Below, one piece after another: positions 1-12,352 of a stretch of DNA of 64,000 nucleotides (position 1 is the stretch's first letter; every line of letters starts with the position of its first letter). The position numbers were made by a program, and so were the translations under genes. Location: assembly GCA_951799425.1 (NCBI GenBank), contig OX637402.1:30038492-30102491 (forward strand), in the 5' to 3' direction. The stretch is from Ilex aquifolium (taxonomy: Eukaryota; Streptophyta; Magnoliopsida; Aquifoliales; Aquifoliaceae). Below the pieces are notes generated by a model. That model worked only from the letters and a program-made list of their open reading frames with translations. It was not told the origin of the DNA and searched no databases.

Positions 1-1241
1 TCAAGAGAAGAACCTCTCCAACCTGTTACGAGAGAAAAGAATAAAAGATATATAATGTTGAATAGAGTATTTACAAGGAGAAAGTATGTGGGAGAAAAGA
101 GGGATTAGGTTCTGTAATAATTTAAAAGCAAGGGCAGTTGGCAGTAGTTAGTCTGTCTTTTGAAATCACACGTCACCTGTTAACTTGGGCAGGTAAGTCT
201 TTCATCTCTTTATATGGTGTCACTCTTTGGCCTCTAGTTCTTTCTATATACTAATTTGATCTATTAAAGTCGGAATTTGATGCTTCTTCAGCTGTTTCTG
301 CAAGTACCCAGTTGGTGAATTTCGTGTTTCTTTTAGAATTTTAGCAGGCATTTGATGCTTTTGAGGGGTTCTATCAAACACCCAATTTGGAGGACTGTTT
401 TTTTTTAGTCCCTGCCCATTTCATTTATGTATAATGCAAGTCGAATTTGATGCTTTCTGGTCATTTTTGGCTAACCATAGGAGAGTATCTCCAAAAGGTC
501 TCTGAAAACTGCCCTTTCTGGGTTCTGTGGGGTTGTTGTTTGTTGATTCTATGCGTCCTCAACAATTGGTATATTTCCATATTAGGGCTTCTTTGGAAAT
601 CATTTTTTTTTCATTTTGATTGCTTCAAGCTTTGAGTGATCCTCATCGTTGGGTTTCAAGTGAAGAGACTCAAGCCTGCTTTGGATTCTATTAGTTATCT
701 GATTAGGAGCATTGTGTGAGAATTGATTCCTTCTTATACAAATAAAAGGGAGAAAAGGGAATATACTTTCTTTCTTAGTTTTGTGAGCTGTTACTTAGCT
801 AATGACATACACTTCTTCTCTGTACTTTGAGCTCTGAAAGGTTTACACTTTCTTCTCTTTGTGAAGTACTTTCCCAAAATAGAATAGGCTTGATACTAGG
901 GTTTTTTTTTTTTGAAGAAGCTGTAAGTAGCTGTATATGTGTAGATTTTAGGCCTGTTACATTGATTTCAATTTTTCCTGTTTCTATAGGATTCTGCAAT
1001 GAGAGGCTTCTTTTGCTTTAAACCCATCCCAGTAAAGCTGCCAAGGTTATTTGTTCCTTGTTGAGTCCTGCAAGATATTACCAGCTATTTTGTGTCAACC
1101 CCACTTTTTCCTTTAGCTGTATAGTTCCTTCTGTGGAGTAGATGTAGATGTCAAGTCCTGTTTGCCTTAAGTACTGAATTGGGGTTCATTTTTGAAGTTG
1201 TCTTGGTTGAGTTCCATAGATTTGGGATTTCCTTTTGTGTT
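1..1241 (+). promoter_or_regulatory. 5' flank and probable leader of the bHLH gene
   Basis: No convincing protein gene is visible. A strong donor-like sequence (GGCAG followed by gtaagt) lies at 188-198 and pyrimidine-rich acceptor-like stretches lie near 1105-1120, so a 5'-UTR intron is possible, as is common in this bHLH subfamily. The transcription start is not determinable from the sequence. Confidence 0.35.
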
Positions 1242-3586
1242 ATGACCATGGGTATTGAAGATAATGGTGATATGGGTTTTGAACACAGAGGTGGTGCTAG
1301 TATTCTGGATTGCCCTTCTTCAGGAGTGAATTCAATTCCACTCTCTGAGAAGATTGCAGGAAGAGCAATGAGCTCAGGGGCCATATTTAAATCTACAAAT
1401 GAGGCAGACCCTTTCTTTGGTTCTGATTGGGATTCACTTTCACTGAATCAGAGTGGGAATTTTGAAGGCTCTTCAATGGTACCTCATAATGAGTTTGCCA
1501 ATCCACCTTTCCCAATTGTGGTAGAAAATCAAGCAATTGGTAGCTCTTCACACTTTGTTCATTATCCCTCTGATCTGGGTCTTGTTGAGATGGTGCCAAA
1601 GCTTCCAGGTTTTGGTAGTGGAAGCTTCTCAGAAATGGTCAGTTCCTTTGGCCTACCTGAGAATGACCATATCACAAACAGCGGCTGCCCTCTGAATTAT
1701 CTCCGAAACAAGGAGGGTGGCACTGAAAAGACCTCAACCAATAATGCACATTATCAGGAGTGCAAAGATTCAGAAGAGGGAGGGCCACCGAATGGAAGAA
1801 AGAAAAGAAGAGCATCAGAGTCCCATTCTCCTTTCAATACCAATAAGGTAAATTGTCATAAGAGTTGCTGATCTCTGTTGATTATCACTTGTACTGCTTG
1901 CCCGTTCATTGTGTGTCATATATCAGTTGGTGAACTCTTTAAATTTGTCTATAGAATGCTGAAGGGGAGCAGCAGAAGGATCCTTCTGTGGACAGTTCAG
2001 AATTTCTGAAAGAACGGAAGGAAAGGGAACAGAAAATTGAACAAAACATTAATGCCAATGTGCTTGGTAAGCAAACAGGTAAACAAGCTAAAGATAATTC
2101 TAAGAGTGGAGAAGCTCCTAGAGAAAATTATATTCATCTGAGGGCCAAACGGGGCCATGCTACTAACAGTCACAGCCTCGCAGAAAGGGTAACTTCTTAA
2201 TCTTGTGTCGTTAATTTTACAGAAATTCGATGATGATATTGAAATACCCGTGGAAGTGTTTTACTCTTTCTGGCTTGCAGTTGAGGAGAGAAAAGATTAG
2301 TGAGCGAATGAGATTGCTTCAAGAACTTGTTCCAGGCTGCAATAAGGTGATTGGCTTATCTCTAGCTTTTGATTATTCCCTCGACTCAATTACGAATACT
2401 GAATATTGGTGTTGTTTCTTATCAAAGATAACTGGGAAAGCAGTAATGCTCGATGAAATCATCAACTATGTGCAATCACTGCAACAGCAGGTCGAGGTAT
2501 GCTAATTTGCATGTCTCATGGAAGCCACTGATTCTTGACTTTGTAATTGAAGATTTCGATATATGAAACACCATGGTAGGTTTGGACCTCAAGGACGGAA
2601 TAGCTCCAACTTTCCAATTGCTGCACATACTTGAGAATTTGAGTTATTGTAAAATAGACAATAGAAGTCTATTCAAAAAATGTTGCCTAGAACTCGAGAG
2701 CTTCCTCACTTCTTAAGACTGGCACGAGCTGTTCTTGATCATGTTACTATGACCAAAACAAACATAAATGAATAAGCTCATGAATAGACCTGTAGTTGCT
2801 TCATTTTTGCTGCTGGACCAATTTCTTGGCATCTTTCAACTCTTTCAACTTTTTTGGGAATCATTCTTGAGTAGCAGAACATGAAATTGGATTATCTGAA
2901 AATCCTGTGCAAATTTGAACCTCGTAATTCAATTTTTATGTTTACACTTATCCCATGATATGGTGAAGAGGTTTTAACTTTGTTGTCACAGTTTTTGTCA
3001 ATGAAACTTGCGACTGTGAATCCAGATATGAATGTGGATATAGAACAAATTCTATCCAAAGATGTAAGTGAAGATCAACTTGGTGCTAGAATAAGTACAT
3101 AAACTAATCAATTATGTTAGTGAGGATTTTTAACTTCATGCTTGTGTCACCTGTGTAGATCCCCTCGCGAGGAAGCAACGCAGGTATTTTTGGATTGGGA
3201 CAAGCCTTGAGCTCCTCCTATCCGTTCCCCCAGGGAATTCCACACGGAACCTTGCCAAGTATCCCAAGTACAGCACCCCCATTTAATCCCATGAGCCAGG
3301 TAACACCAAGATCTCATCATTATACTCTTACCCTTTCCCATATTGAAAGCATTAACTCAGGTATCTTGTCCGATAAATAGTTCATATGGGATAATGAGGT
3401 CCACAATATTCTTCAAATGGGATTTGATTTCAACTCGGCTGCTATATGCAATCGGGGACCAAATGGTAAGTGCCAGAAGTTCTGCTAACGATATTGGGAA
3501 AACAGTTTCGTCCTTTATTTTCTTTAGGTCCTAACCCTTATTATTCTCCATGTTTAACAACAGGGTGCTCAAATTCGGAATTCTAG
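1242..3586 (+). CDS. bHLH transcription factor, bHLH49/CIB-like (subfamily XII)
   Basis: Predicted nuclear DNA-binding factor of about 431 aa. Proposed exons are 1242-1847, 1955-2188, 2281-2346, 2428-2496, 2992-3063, 3159-3299, 3381-3465 and 3564-3586; all introns are GT-AG and the phases agree. The bHLH domain (about residues 265-325) is split over exons 2-5. The basic region [17 protein letters not shown] has the His-Glu-Arg triad that recognises E-box/G-box DNA, followed by [11 protein letters not shown], the loop, and [20 protein letters not shown] of helix 2. An acidic, Ser-rich N-terminus precedes a basic patch (GRKKRRAS), a likely nuclear signal. The C-terminal [14 protein letters not shown] segment matches the conserved tail of bHLH49-type proteins. 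Start choice is uncertain: in-frame ATGs lie at 1242 and 1248, and the frame is open further upstream. The last small exon is the least certain; without it, translation would stop at 3486-3488. Related Arabidopsis proteins act in growth and light-dependent flowering. Confidence 0.88.
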
Positions 3587-4383
3587 AATAGTGTAAGAGG
3601 GAAGAGTTTTTGTTTCCTTTTAAATGTCTCCCAGCTAACTGCAGATTTGACTCCATTAGCAAAGAAAAAAATGAGCTAAATTCTTTAGCATTGTATAGGT
3701 TCTCAAGTCTCCTAACTGTGTTCTTCGAATTTTAGCAGAAGAAGATGACTCGCGGGATTGAAAAAATCAATGTCTAAGAAAGAAAAAGCAAGAATTTGAT
3801 TGGTGAGGATGATTGTTTTGTTTGGTGTTTTTAGAGTAAAAATATTATTGAAGAGCTTTGTGAGGATTTTGGAGAAACAGAAGGGGTGAATGAGTGAGAT
3901 TGCTGTGAGTTTCATGTCATTCCTTCAGAGACAAGTTCCATCCTAAACCAAAAAAAAAATGGCAAATGGGTTTCTCCACTTTTCCTATGGCTGGAGCTTA
4001 TGCTTGTGTAATTTTGAGTTCAGTTACTTTTGTTTTAGTTTAACCCATCAAGAGAGGAATGATACATGGTTTAGAGGCAGGTATAATACAAGTGACTTGA
4101 TTGTCCAAAAAAGCACTAATAAGTCTGATTTGTTTTGTACCGGCAACTGGCAAGTATAAGTTTATCGTATCAAAAAAAAAAAAAATTTGTGGGTATCATA
4201 TCGAAATTAATTCATAGCCATATATTTCGGTTTGACAGATTTATAATCTTTGATTGTGAAAAAAATAATAAAGAGCACATGTCAAAATTTTATTAGATTT
4301 TTTTATTTTATTTTTTCAAACCAAACTCCAACAACTAATTAAGTACCTAAAGGGCCAGAGGCATCTTCGAATAGGGTTTAGTT
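3587..4383. other. Spacer, 3' flank of the bHLH gene
   Basis: Probable 3' UTR followed by AT-rich spacer with short A tracts. I see no gene. Confidence 0.5.
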
Positions 4384-4710
4384 TTAGAGAGAGTGCAGTG
4401 CATAATCTTGAATATTTTTAAAACCCTTCTCAGCTGCAGCTTTATATATCCTCTCCTTAGTCTTCTGTGGGTCGTGAGAATAAAATAGACCCTTGGGAGT
4501 TCCCCACATGTTGCTTCTGTAATGACCACCACAAATACGATGAATGCCCATGATCACTGAAAGATAGGGGCCGCAACAAGGCAAGACAACCACACAACCA
4601 GACGATAGGTTAGCGACGTTCAATATTTGATGGATTGATTTTGGGAGAGTTTCCGAAGATTTTGAGGGGGTGAGAGAGAAGGGTTGGGTTTCTTTAGTTT
4701 AGTTAATTAG
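4384..4710 (-). pseudogene. Unrecognised ORF without an ATG start, possible gene relic
   Basis: On the minus strand a frame of about 100 codons is open from just after a TAA near 4710 to a TAA at 4384-4386. It reads like real protein: a Cys/Pro/Gly-rich hydrophobic stretch (VVVLPCCGPYLSVIMGIHR), then CGGHYRSNMWGTPKG, then a charged helix (DPQKTKERIYKAAAEKGF). No ATG occurs before the internal Met of SVIMGI, so the frame is a relic, an exon of a gene with an upstream start, or chance. I do not recognise the family and assign no function. Confidence 0.3.
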
Positions 4711-6096
4711 GTTTGGGTAATTCTTTGGTACGTAAATTAATTTTAATTTTATTAATTTTTTAATATATATATATAATATTTCGTGTTTTTAAAAAATTAC
4801 ATGTAGTCTCTAGGTAGGCACGAATGTATAGAGGTTGATTAGTTAGTGTGTTTTCATTAATCATTTTTTAACATTTGCTATTGAAGATTTTGTGGCGTTG
4901 TCTATCAATTTTAAATTTTAAATTCATGAACTAAGCAATTTGAAATATATCAGTCGTTTATCTTAAGTGTTGATTTGGTAGGTATATAAATTAGATCGCA
5001 GCAGTTAAGTTTTACGTATTCATTGGTAAGTTTAGATATATGTTTGTTATGATTTACGTAATTTTAAATTGTGTTTGGTTTTATGTACTTGTGTACTTGT
5101 GGGGATAGATAGAGAAAATAATGGAGTAATAAATGACTTTTTAATCTTTTTTTTCAAAAAAAATACGCTTAGGGTCATATAAGTTTTTTTAATTTAGTTT
5201 AGCTCAATTATGTCTAAATTTTTGTACTGACTTCCAAATTTTATTTTATTTTTTTAATTCTATTGGGCGTAGATACCGACCTCCAAAAAAACTCATCATA
5301 AAATAGCTAGATGGGCTATTGGGAATGTTGTTTCTAGACTGTGATGGGCTGGCTACAAAGATCCCTCGTCCCCCTGGACTAAGGCCTTTGTTGCATTAGT
5401 GATTGCTTTGTAACAACTTTTTGCCGATGCTTGATTTTCTAAAAGGGAAATGGGTTACCCACCTAGCGGAATACCTGGGCCAGGAGATCAATGATATGAT
5501 TTTCTCATCGAGGAAATGGGCCGGTTTATTGATGTTCTCGAAGCCGAGCTCCTGGGCCAGAAGGACGTTCTACTCTGTATCTTTATTGTGGCCCTAATTT
5601 GTCAAGTGGTAAGCTTGCTTTGGGAGCTAAACATGTAGTCCACGGGGCAGTCTGAAAATCCAACAGCCCATTGGACCTTGTTTGGTTTGATTGAAAAAGA
5701 GAAAGATTAAACTTTAGACGGATGGAAATTTTAAAAAATAGATAAAACGTCATATTTAATAAAAAAATAACATTGTTATGTTGCTTAAATTATAATCTAA
5801 ATTTTTTATCTAAAATACATGTGCACCATACATATCATTTTTGTGGGTTCCAAAAAATCAGCTTTTTCATTCGGGGTGTGATGCATACATGCAATTGGTA
5901 TAAGAAATTTGTGTTTTGGTTTGGGCAACATAGCATTTCTCGATAAAAAAAAATGATGAAAAAGAGAGAATTAACCTTCCTTTTAACGTATTAATATATA
6001 TCCCTTCAAAATTAAGAGGTAAAGTAGAAGAAAAATTAATTATGTGTATTATTTACTTTTATATTTTTTAATATATGCATATATTATATTTATCTA
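4711..6096. other. AT-rich spacer
   Basis: No gene seen. A short segment around 5190-5250 resembles one around 34100-34160 (both contain AAATTTTTGTACTGACTTCC), suggesting a dispersed repeat. A 64-codon frame at 5403-5597 has no recognisable domain. Confidence 0.5.
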
Positions 6097-6375
6097 CTAG
6101 GAGTAACCCGTGCTTGCAATGTGAATGGTTTTGAAAAAGATGTTGACAGTCGTTGGATGAGTCTATTTGAGACCGTCGGATAAACTTATTGAAGTATGTT
6201 CTATTTTATATTATAAATTTACTAGTTATTATTTGTGCTTGAAGATACAGAATAATAAAAAAAAAAATCAACAATAAATATATTTAAATACAGTACCGAT
6301 TTGATAAAGTAGTATTACTCCAAAGTCCAAATAGATCAGAGACGACACTGACATAGAGTAGAAAAGAAGAGATTC
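6097..6375 (-). mobile_element. Helitron 3'-end fragments
   Basis: Two minus-strand Helitron-like 3' ends lie close together. At 6097 the complement reads GCACGGGTTACTCCTAG and then T. At 6222-6375 the complement ends AATAATAACTAG and then T, with a decayed hairpin just before. The second shares its terminal sequence (AATAATAAAAA, CAACAATAAATATATTT on the plus strand) with the two longer Helitrons at 42282 and 45860. No matching 5' end was found, so these are truncated. Confidence 0.5.
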
Positions 6376-6617
6376 GGAGTTAGATTTTGGATGTTGACAG
6401 GTCGTCTATTTCTCCCCCACTCCACCAGATCGTACGGTGGTCACCGTCACCCACACTTGCTGTGTTTCTTTCTCAGCGTTACCCTTTACCCACATTCCCA
6501 CACCACAAGCGCAAGAGAAGCAAAATAACTTTAGACAAATCCATAAATAAAAGTGTATATAGAATTAGCAGCTACCTCATAAGCTAATTATTTAGTATAG
6601 TCATTGAATTAATTGTA

Positions 6618-7195
6618 GGGTGGAATTATTTTCACCCCTTAAATTTTTTTTTTCACCCCATTTAATCATCTTATTTCAAAATACTAAGTTCACTCCATCT
6701 ATACTCACGCCATTAGTTACTAAGTTCACCTCATTTATACCCATTCCATTAAACTATTAAATATATATCAAAAAACTAAAACAAAAATAGTAATTGAAGC
6801 AAATTTTCAATGTTCCGATATGATCAATATTATTTCGAGATATTTTGAGATTTTTTAATATATTTTCAACAATGTCTTTTGGAATATTTTGAGATGTCTT
6901 AAAATATTTTGGTATATTTTGACTAATATTTTAAAAATAATTATTAATTTTTCTTCTGCTTCTAAAATATTTTTGTTCCAAAATAATACATCGAAACAAA
7001 ATTTTGATCATTGTCTATATAGTACGTTGAAATAAAATTTAATGAATTTAATTTTTAATTATTAAATATAGACGGGGTGTGTATTAGTAACTAATGGGGT
7101 GAGTATATATGGGATAAATTTAATAGTTTGAAATAAGATGATTATATGAAGTGGGAAATGAAATTTAAAAAGTGGGAATAGGCATAGCCCCACCC
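6618..7195. mobile_element. Long-TIR MITE, Mutator-like
   Basis: Terminal inverted repeats of roughly 110 bp (6618-6735 and 7080-7195) begin GGGTGG on each strand and share AATCATCTTATTTCAAA and CATTAGTTACTAA. The flanks are TTAATTGTA (6609-6617) and TTAATTGTG (7196-7204), a 9-bp target duplication with one mismatch, or 8 bp perfect. There is no coding capacity. Long TIRs with a 9-bp duplication point to the Mutator superfamily; an 8-bp reading would allow hAT. Confidence 0.75.
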
Positions 7196-7204
7196 TTAAT
7201 TGTG

Positions 7205-7749
7205 AGTTTAAATATTAAATAAAATGATTAATTATAATTTGTTCCCTCTAACTATGTCTTTTATTGTAATTAGTTCCCTATGATTTTAAATATTACAACT
7301 TGCCTCTTCCAAGTTTCAAGCGAACAAAATTAACTGACAACAGTGGTCGATTGGAACATGAAAGGATTATTACATCATTTATCTTGTACATTATTTTTTA
7401 TATATTTTTCTTGAGATACCAGTTATATTTCTAAAAAATAAGGAAACAGAAAAACCAAGAAAAAAAAAATATGTTCAACCCAATACCAACGCATTGCACG
7501 ACACCATATTCTCCTTCACCTACATCTTTAGAGCTGGGCACCGACTCCAATGGAGTCGGAATGCACATATTCGACCTCTGACTCAAACTTCAGTCGGAGT
7601 ACATTTTGTCCTGCAACTCCGCTTGTCAGAGGCAGAGTAAAGACGGTGCAGAATTCAGAAATGGACATAATCCAAAAATATCAAAAAATACTATCAAAAT
7701 TTTTAAGTGTTTGCCACTAATAACTTGAGAGCTTCTTTACTTGAGAGCT

Positions 7750-7791
<42 letters not shown>

Positions 7792-10707
7792 AAAAAAAAG
7801 GAAGGGAGATGTAGGGTTGCCGTTGCCAGTTCGTGTCGTCTAAGTGAGAGAGATAGAGGGGGTGGTAGATAGATGATTCGGAGTGGTGGGGTATAGTGTT
7901 TATTTATAGTTGGGCTTCTTGAGGTTAAATGTTCAAGTCTCATTCCCCCTCCCTTTCTTCCTCCAAATATATATATATATATATTTATTTATAGTTGGGC
8001 TTAGGGATTTTGGTGGGTTGGACTTAATATTTTGGATTTATAATAAAATGTTATGTAATTTATAATTTATATAAAATTATTAATTAATAAAAGTTGGAGT
8101 TTTTTGGGAATGGACTGCAGACTCCGACTCCAACAGAGGCGGAGTCGGATTTTCGAACTCTTGCGGAAGCGGAGGCGGATTCACCTCCACCTCCACCTCC
8201 ACCTAATACCAACACACACAAACACACTTTTTTTTTTCACGAGTAATTGTGTCTTTGGAATAAAATAGACATCAATTGAATATCTCATGTCTAATTTACT
8301 TCATTTTTTATGGTATAAAATTAACGGTTAGAATTAATTAAAAAATATTCAAATTTAAAAAGACTATTTGTTGAAATTAAAACTTGAAATGGTGAATGAT
8401 AAACAACTACTCAAAATTGAAAGAGATATTTTGTAATTAACCATTAATAAAATTCATTTTCAATTTAAAATAATAATATTGATTCAGATCCTCAGATTAG
8501 ATCTAGTGACATTTTCATGTGATCAATGCTCAATTTGTACAGCCTTTTTGTCTGGTGTTTCTCATAGTAGAAAGGTGAGGTCTCCGTCCCTCTAATATCT
8601 GTAGAGTCACTAAGCTCATTTAATGCCCCTTGTCCCCTTCTTTCCATGGAATAGTGTTCCGTCAATAAATTCGTACCACCTGAGTGGGACAAGGAATATG
8701 ATATAGCAGATACATACATTTTACAAGGATAATGTATTAATTAGATAAGTAAATAAGATTAATAAATTAAATTTAAATAATATTTTTTTTAATTAATTAA
8801 CTTTTTCTATAACTTCAATGGCCCAGTACGTAGAACCATCGGATGTGTTTTTGGGCTTTTTTAAGCCCAATTGACTAGCCCAATGAAGGCTCACAAAGGT
8901 TGCCCGTCAACTAAGTCCACATCAGCCAATTTCTTGATAATAAAATTTCAAAAAATAAATTCAAAAGAAAAAATCAAAATTGCTCAGATATGGAAAAAAA
9001 AAAGGTTCAGAAAAATACTCCATTATAACCTGGCCAATAGAAACTCAACTATTGCCCCATTTCACCGTGGAATATTTGGACGGCCTAGCCCGATTTCCAC
9101 ACCCTTAACCACCATGGGCCGTCGATGATAGGCCCAATAATCCCAGCCCATTACAAAGGCTCAAATATGCACGGCAATTTTGATGTGACTTAAGTGTTGA
9201 TTTAATCAATCATCGTCATTGAATTAATCTAAAAAAACTCAATATTTGTTGGTGTCAACTACCAATACAATGGTGCTGTCAAGAAGGAGTAAATATTGGA
9301 TGTAATTGTGATATAACGTCATCGATAACACGTAATGTCACCATACAATAATTAAATTTATAAATTGGCACGGTGAACCCCCACTTGGGTACATGATAGG
9401 GTGGTTACTATAATATATGAGATTCACTTGCTTATTTGTTACATTTTTATTAAATAGTGACACTACGTGAAAATAATAATGTAGTGTCACCATTATACCT
9501 AAGATTTTTTCATTGAGAAGGTAGCAATCATGTGACTGACCATCAAATAAAGCTCAAAATAATTTACCTAATCACAATACAGTCATTCTCCAGAGCAACT
9601 CAGTAAAAACGCAAAGGAGGAGGAGGAGGAGGAGAAGGAGGACCACATCCACAAAGCCCTGCAATGAGAAACAATGGGCACGGGCACAGGCACAGGCACA
9701 GAGTCACAGAGACAGGCAATTAAGGTCCCCCTGGAGGACCATCTAACGAGGAGTACAAGGCCAGTTTCATATTATGAAGCAGGCTTGCTCCACAGGGAGC
9801 AACACACCCATATAATATATTACTACTACTTAACCTAGAATCTAACAAAAAACGAAACCATAAGGTTTGCTTGCTTGCTTGCACCATCTCTTTCACTACT
9901 ATAGTTTAGCTGTCCATGTTTCCCTATGAAAGTGATACTACAATAATGCAGGTACTCTCGAATAATACCCAAATAAAGAGGACCCATGTACTAACATATC
10001 GACCAGAGATGAATATTTTAAGTTCAAGCTTTTTTATTTAGTTTGGATTCTTATTTTTGATTTCTGGTTCCTATGCTTAGAGGGTATTTTCTGTTTTCTT
10101 TACATTATGTGAGTGTTTGCTGTAAGGTTACATGTTGTGTTTGTTTATTTGTATGGAACCCAACTACTTACACATTTGTTTTTTGTTGATAAGTACTAAA
10201 GATTTTACATACTAAACAATAGTGTTTCCAACCCAAATATTTTTTTTTTTTTTGGCATCTTGGCTTCTTTCACTGAAGAAGCCTATAGGAGGATTCCTTC
10301 CATGACTCAACTATAATGAGTAGTATTTTATACTGTTTTCGATCACATATTCGAGGTGGTGACTAACACCAAATTCAATTATATAACTTACACTTACAAA
10401 AAAACTTTAAGCTAAAAGTGTCTAAAACTCGTAAATATCTCCGGTTACATAGTTACAACTTCCAAATATTTGATCCATCTTCAGTTCCAATCAAGAATCA
10501 TTTAGTGGGTGGCCCCCTTCTTACCTGCCACCATGAAATTCTCAAGCCTTCCCCGGATTCCCCGTACAAATTTCCTTTCAATTTTCCCTTCATAATCATC
10601 TACACGATCTTCTTCCTGAAATTTCCTTGACTTAGTCTTCAAATTATTGCAAATTACTGTTACACAGCTCGTGCACAACAAGGTTATAATGATATGATTT
10701 TTCTCCT
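7205..10707. other. Spacer with simple repeats
   Basis: No gene recognised. It contains a (TA)n-(GA)n-A tract (7749-7800), two copies of a TTTATTTATAGTTGGGCTT stretch near 7899 and 7982, GGAGTCGG-type inverted motifs near 7540 and 8140, a (CCACCT)n run near 8190, and a GGA-rich run near 9617. A 75-codon minus frame at 8492-8719 has no recognisable domain. Confidence 0.5.
7749..7800. repeat. Compound microsatellite (TA)n(GA)n
   Basis: An uninterrupted TA run passes directly into a GA run and then an A tract. Confidence 0.9.
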
Positions 10708-10988
10708 AGGGCTGTTAATTGAGACGAACTATTCGGACTCGGATATGACTCAATTCGAGTTTGAATAATTTTTTAGGTTCTTTTAAAAAAACAAGCTTAA
10801 AAGGTTAAGAAGTTCGCAAAACTCAGTTCATTTTATATATAAAATAATCGACCTACTTGAGTTCAGTCCGAACTCAGATTCTATACAAGTCGAGCTTAAA
10901 TAATTTTTTAAATTCGTTTCAAAAAACAAACTCAATAGACTCAAATTCAAACTCCGACTCACAAAACTAGATTTGATTAACACCTCTA
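10708..10988. mobile_element. hAT-like MITE candidate
   Basis: A 281-bp segment has ends TAGGGCTGTTAAT (left) and, on the complement of the right end, TAGAGGTGTTAAT. Its interior has near-repeats of GAGTTTGAATAATTTTTTA and CGAGCTTAAATAATTTTTTA type. A TAGGGnTGTTAA end is typical of plant hAT MITEs, but I could not find a clean 8-bp target duplication. Confidence 0.45.
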
Positions 10989-12321
10989 ACCCCTCTTCCT
11001 CTCCCCAAAAAAAAAAAAAAAAATGCTGTCTTACAACAAGTATTCACTTATCCAACCTGTCCCCAACAAATTAGTAATGATGATTGTTGACTAAACCAAA
11101 TAATGGGTCTTTTACTTTTGATCTTCTTTTTGTCATAAATGAAGAAGTATCTGTTTGCTTTTTGAATATTTTCCACAAGACTAGCGATCTTTTTTCATCT
11201 TTAAACTCTCTACTGTTGGCTTTTGAGCTGCTAAGATGATATGTTTCTTGGAGTGTTGCCTTTTATTTATATTCCCCTCTTTTTTCCCATCTCTATCTTA
11301 TCAAGGTCCATTCCCATTTTATTTTTATTCTTATCTTTGTTTGTTTTACATTTCTCTTTCCATGTATTGGGAAAAAGATGGATTCTCCATGTTCACTGAT
11401 CTGTGATGCATTCAACTAAATCCCTACAATGATATCCACTAATGAAAACAGCAAAAATACTGGCATTTACCAAAAGCCGGGAAAACCCAAAAGAAAAAGA
11501 AGCCCCGGGAAAATATATTCTTAGACTTGGTGTTTATCGAGTTTGGTACATATTTTGAGGACCTAGAATACTGTCATCCTTTGATTAGTAATAGTCCTCC
11601 GCTTGTATTAGATGAGATCTACTATCATTATTCCTATGATATCTAAGTCTTAGGTTCGTAAATTAGATAAATAAATGCAGCCTAGAAGGATGCCGAGAAA
11701 TGGACACCAATACTTCTTCAAGGGAAGATAAATGTTGACTCCATTGCCAGAGTACAATCACCGGAAGGCCAAACACCGACTATTTAACTAAACGCCGGCA
11801 TAACCTTATATTATAGTCTTGGAGTTGCCACACTCTAAAACATCTCAAACCATACTTGATAAGACTACCTTTAGGTTTTTTTTTTTTTTTTGTTGCAAAA
11901 AATAAATATGCAGCTAAGTCATTCCATATATTTATCAACGGGTATTGTTCTTCAGCACCACCAAGCCATATGCAGAAGATCCCACCACACCTACGTTTGG
12001 GTGATGAAGAGAAGATTTAGCCCCCACCGAGGTGTCGTATCTATAAAGATTCGAACTCAAGTATTGAACGAGAAAATTCAAGTTTTTACTCACTAGACCA
12101 ACTGGTCGGTGGTGAATGAGCTTTAGTTTTTAGCATGGCTTAAGGAGCTTAGTGCCTTCTTAGCTTCAAAGATTAGCACTATAGGTTATCTGCAATTATT
12201 TCACCTATATGAAACTTTTTGAAATTAATATATACGACAATAACATCAAGATTGCATAATCAGGCTGGATATAGGCTGAGGTGGTTGTTTGCCTCAAGGC
12301 TAGGGAAGGACCCCCCCCCCC

Positions 12322-12352
<31 letters not shown>

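Noticed and set aside
7531-8210. Possible hAT MITE bounded by GGAGTCGG-type motifs
   Set aside because: Left end TAGAGCTGGGCACC has no matching inverted right end; the similarity is limited to short internal motifs and trinucleotide repeats.
9770-9815. Hairpin GCTTGCTCCACAGGGAGCAA as a possible microRNA precursor
   Set aside because: The stem is only 6-7 bp and no known plant microRNA sequence is present.
12000-12120. tRNA-like or SINE-like stretch (ATTCGAACTCAAG, ACTAGACCAACTGGT)
   Set aside because: No cloverleaf, B box or complete SINE structure could be assembled; at best unclassified retroelement debris.
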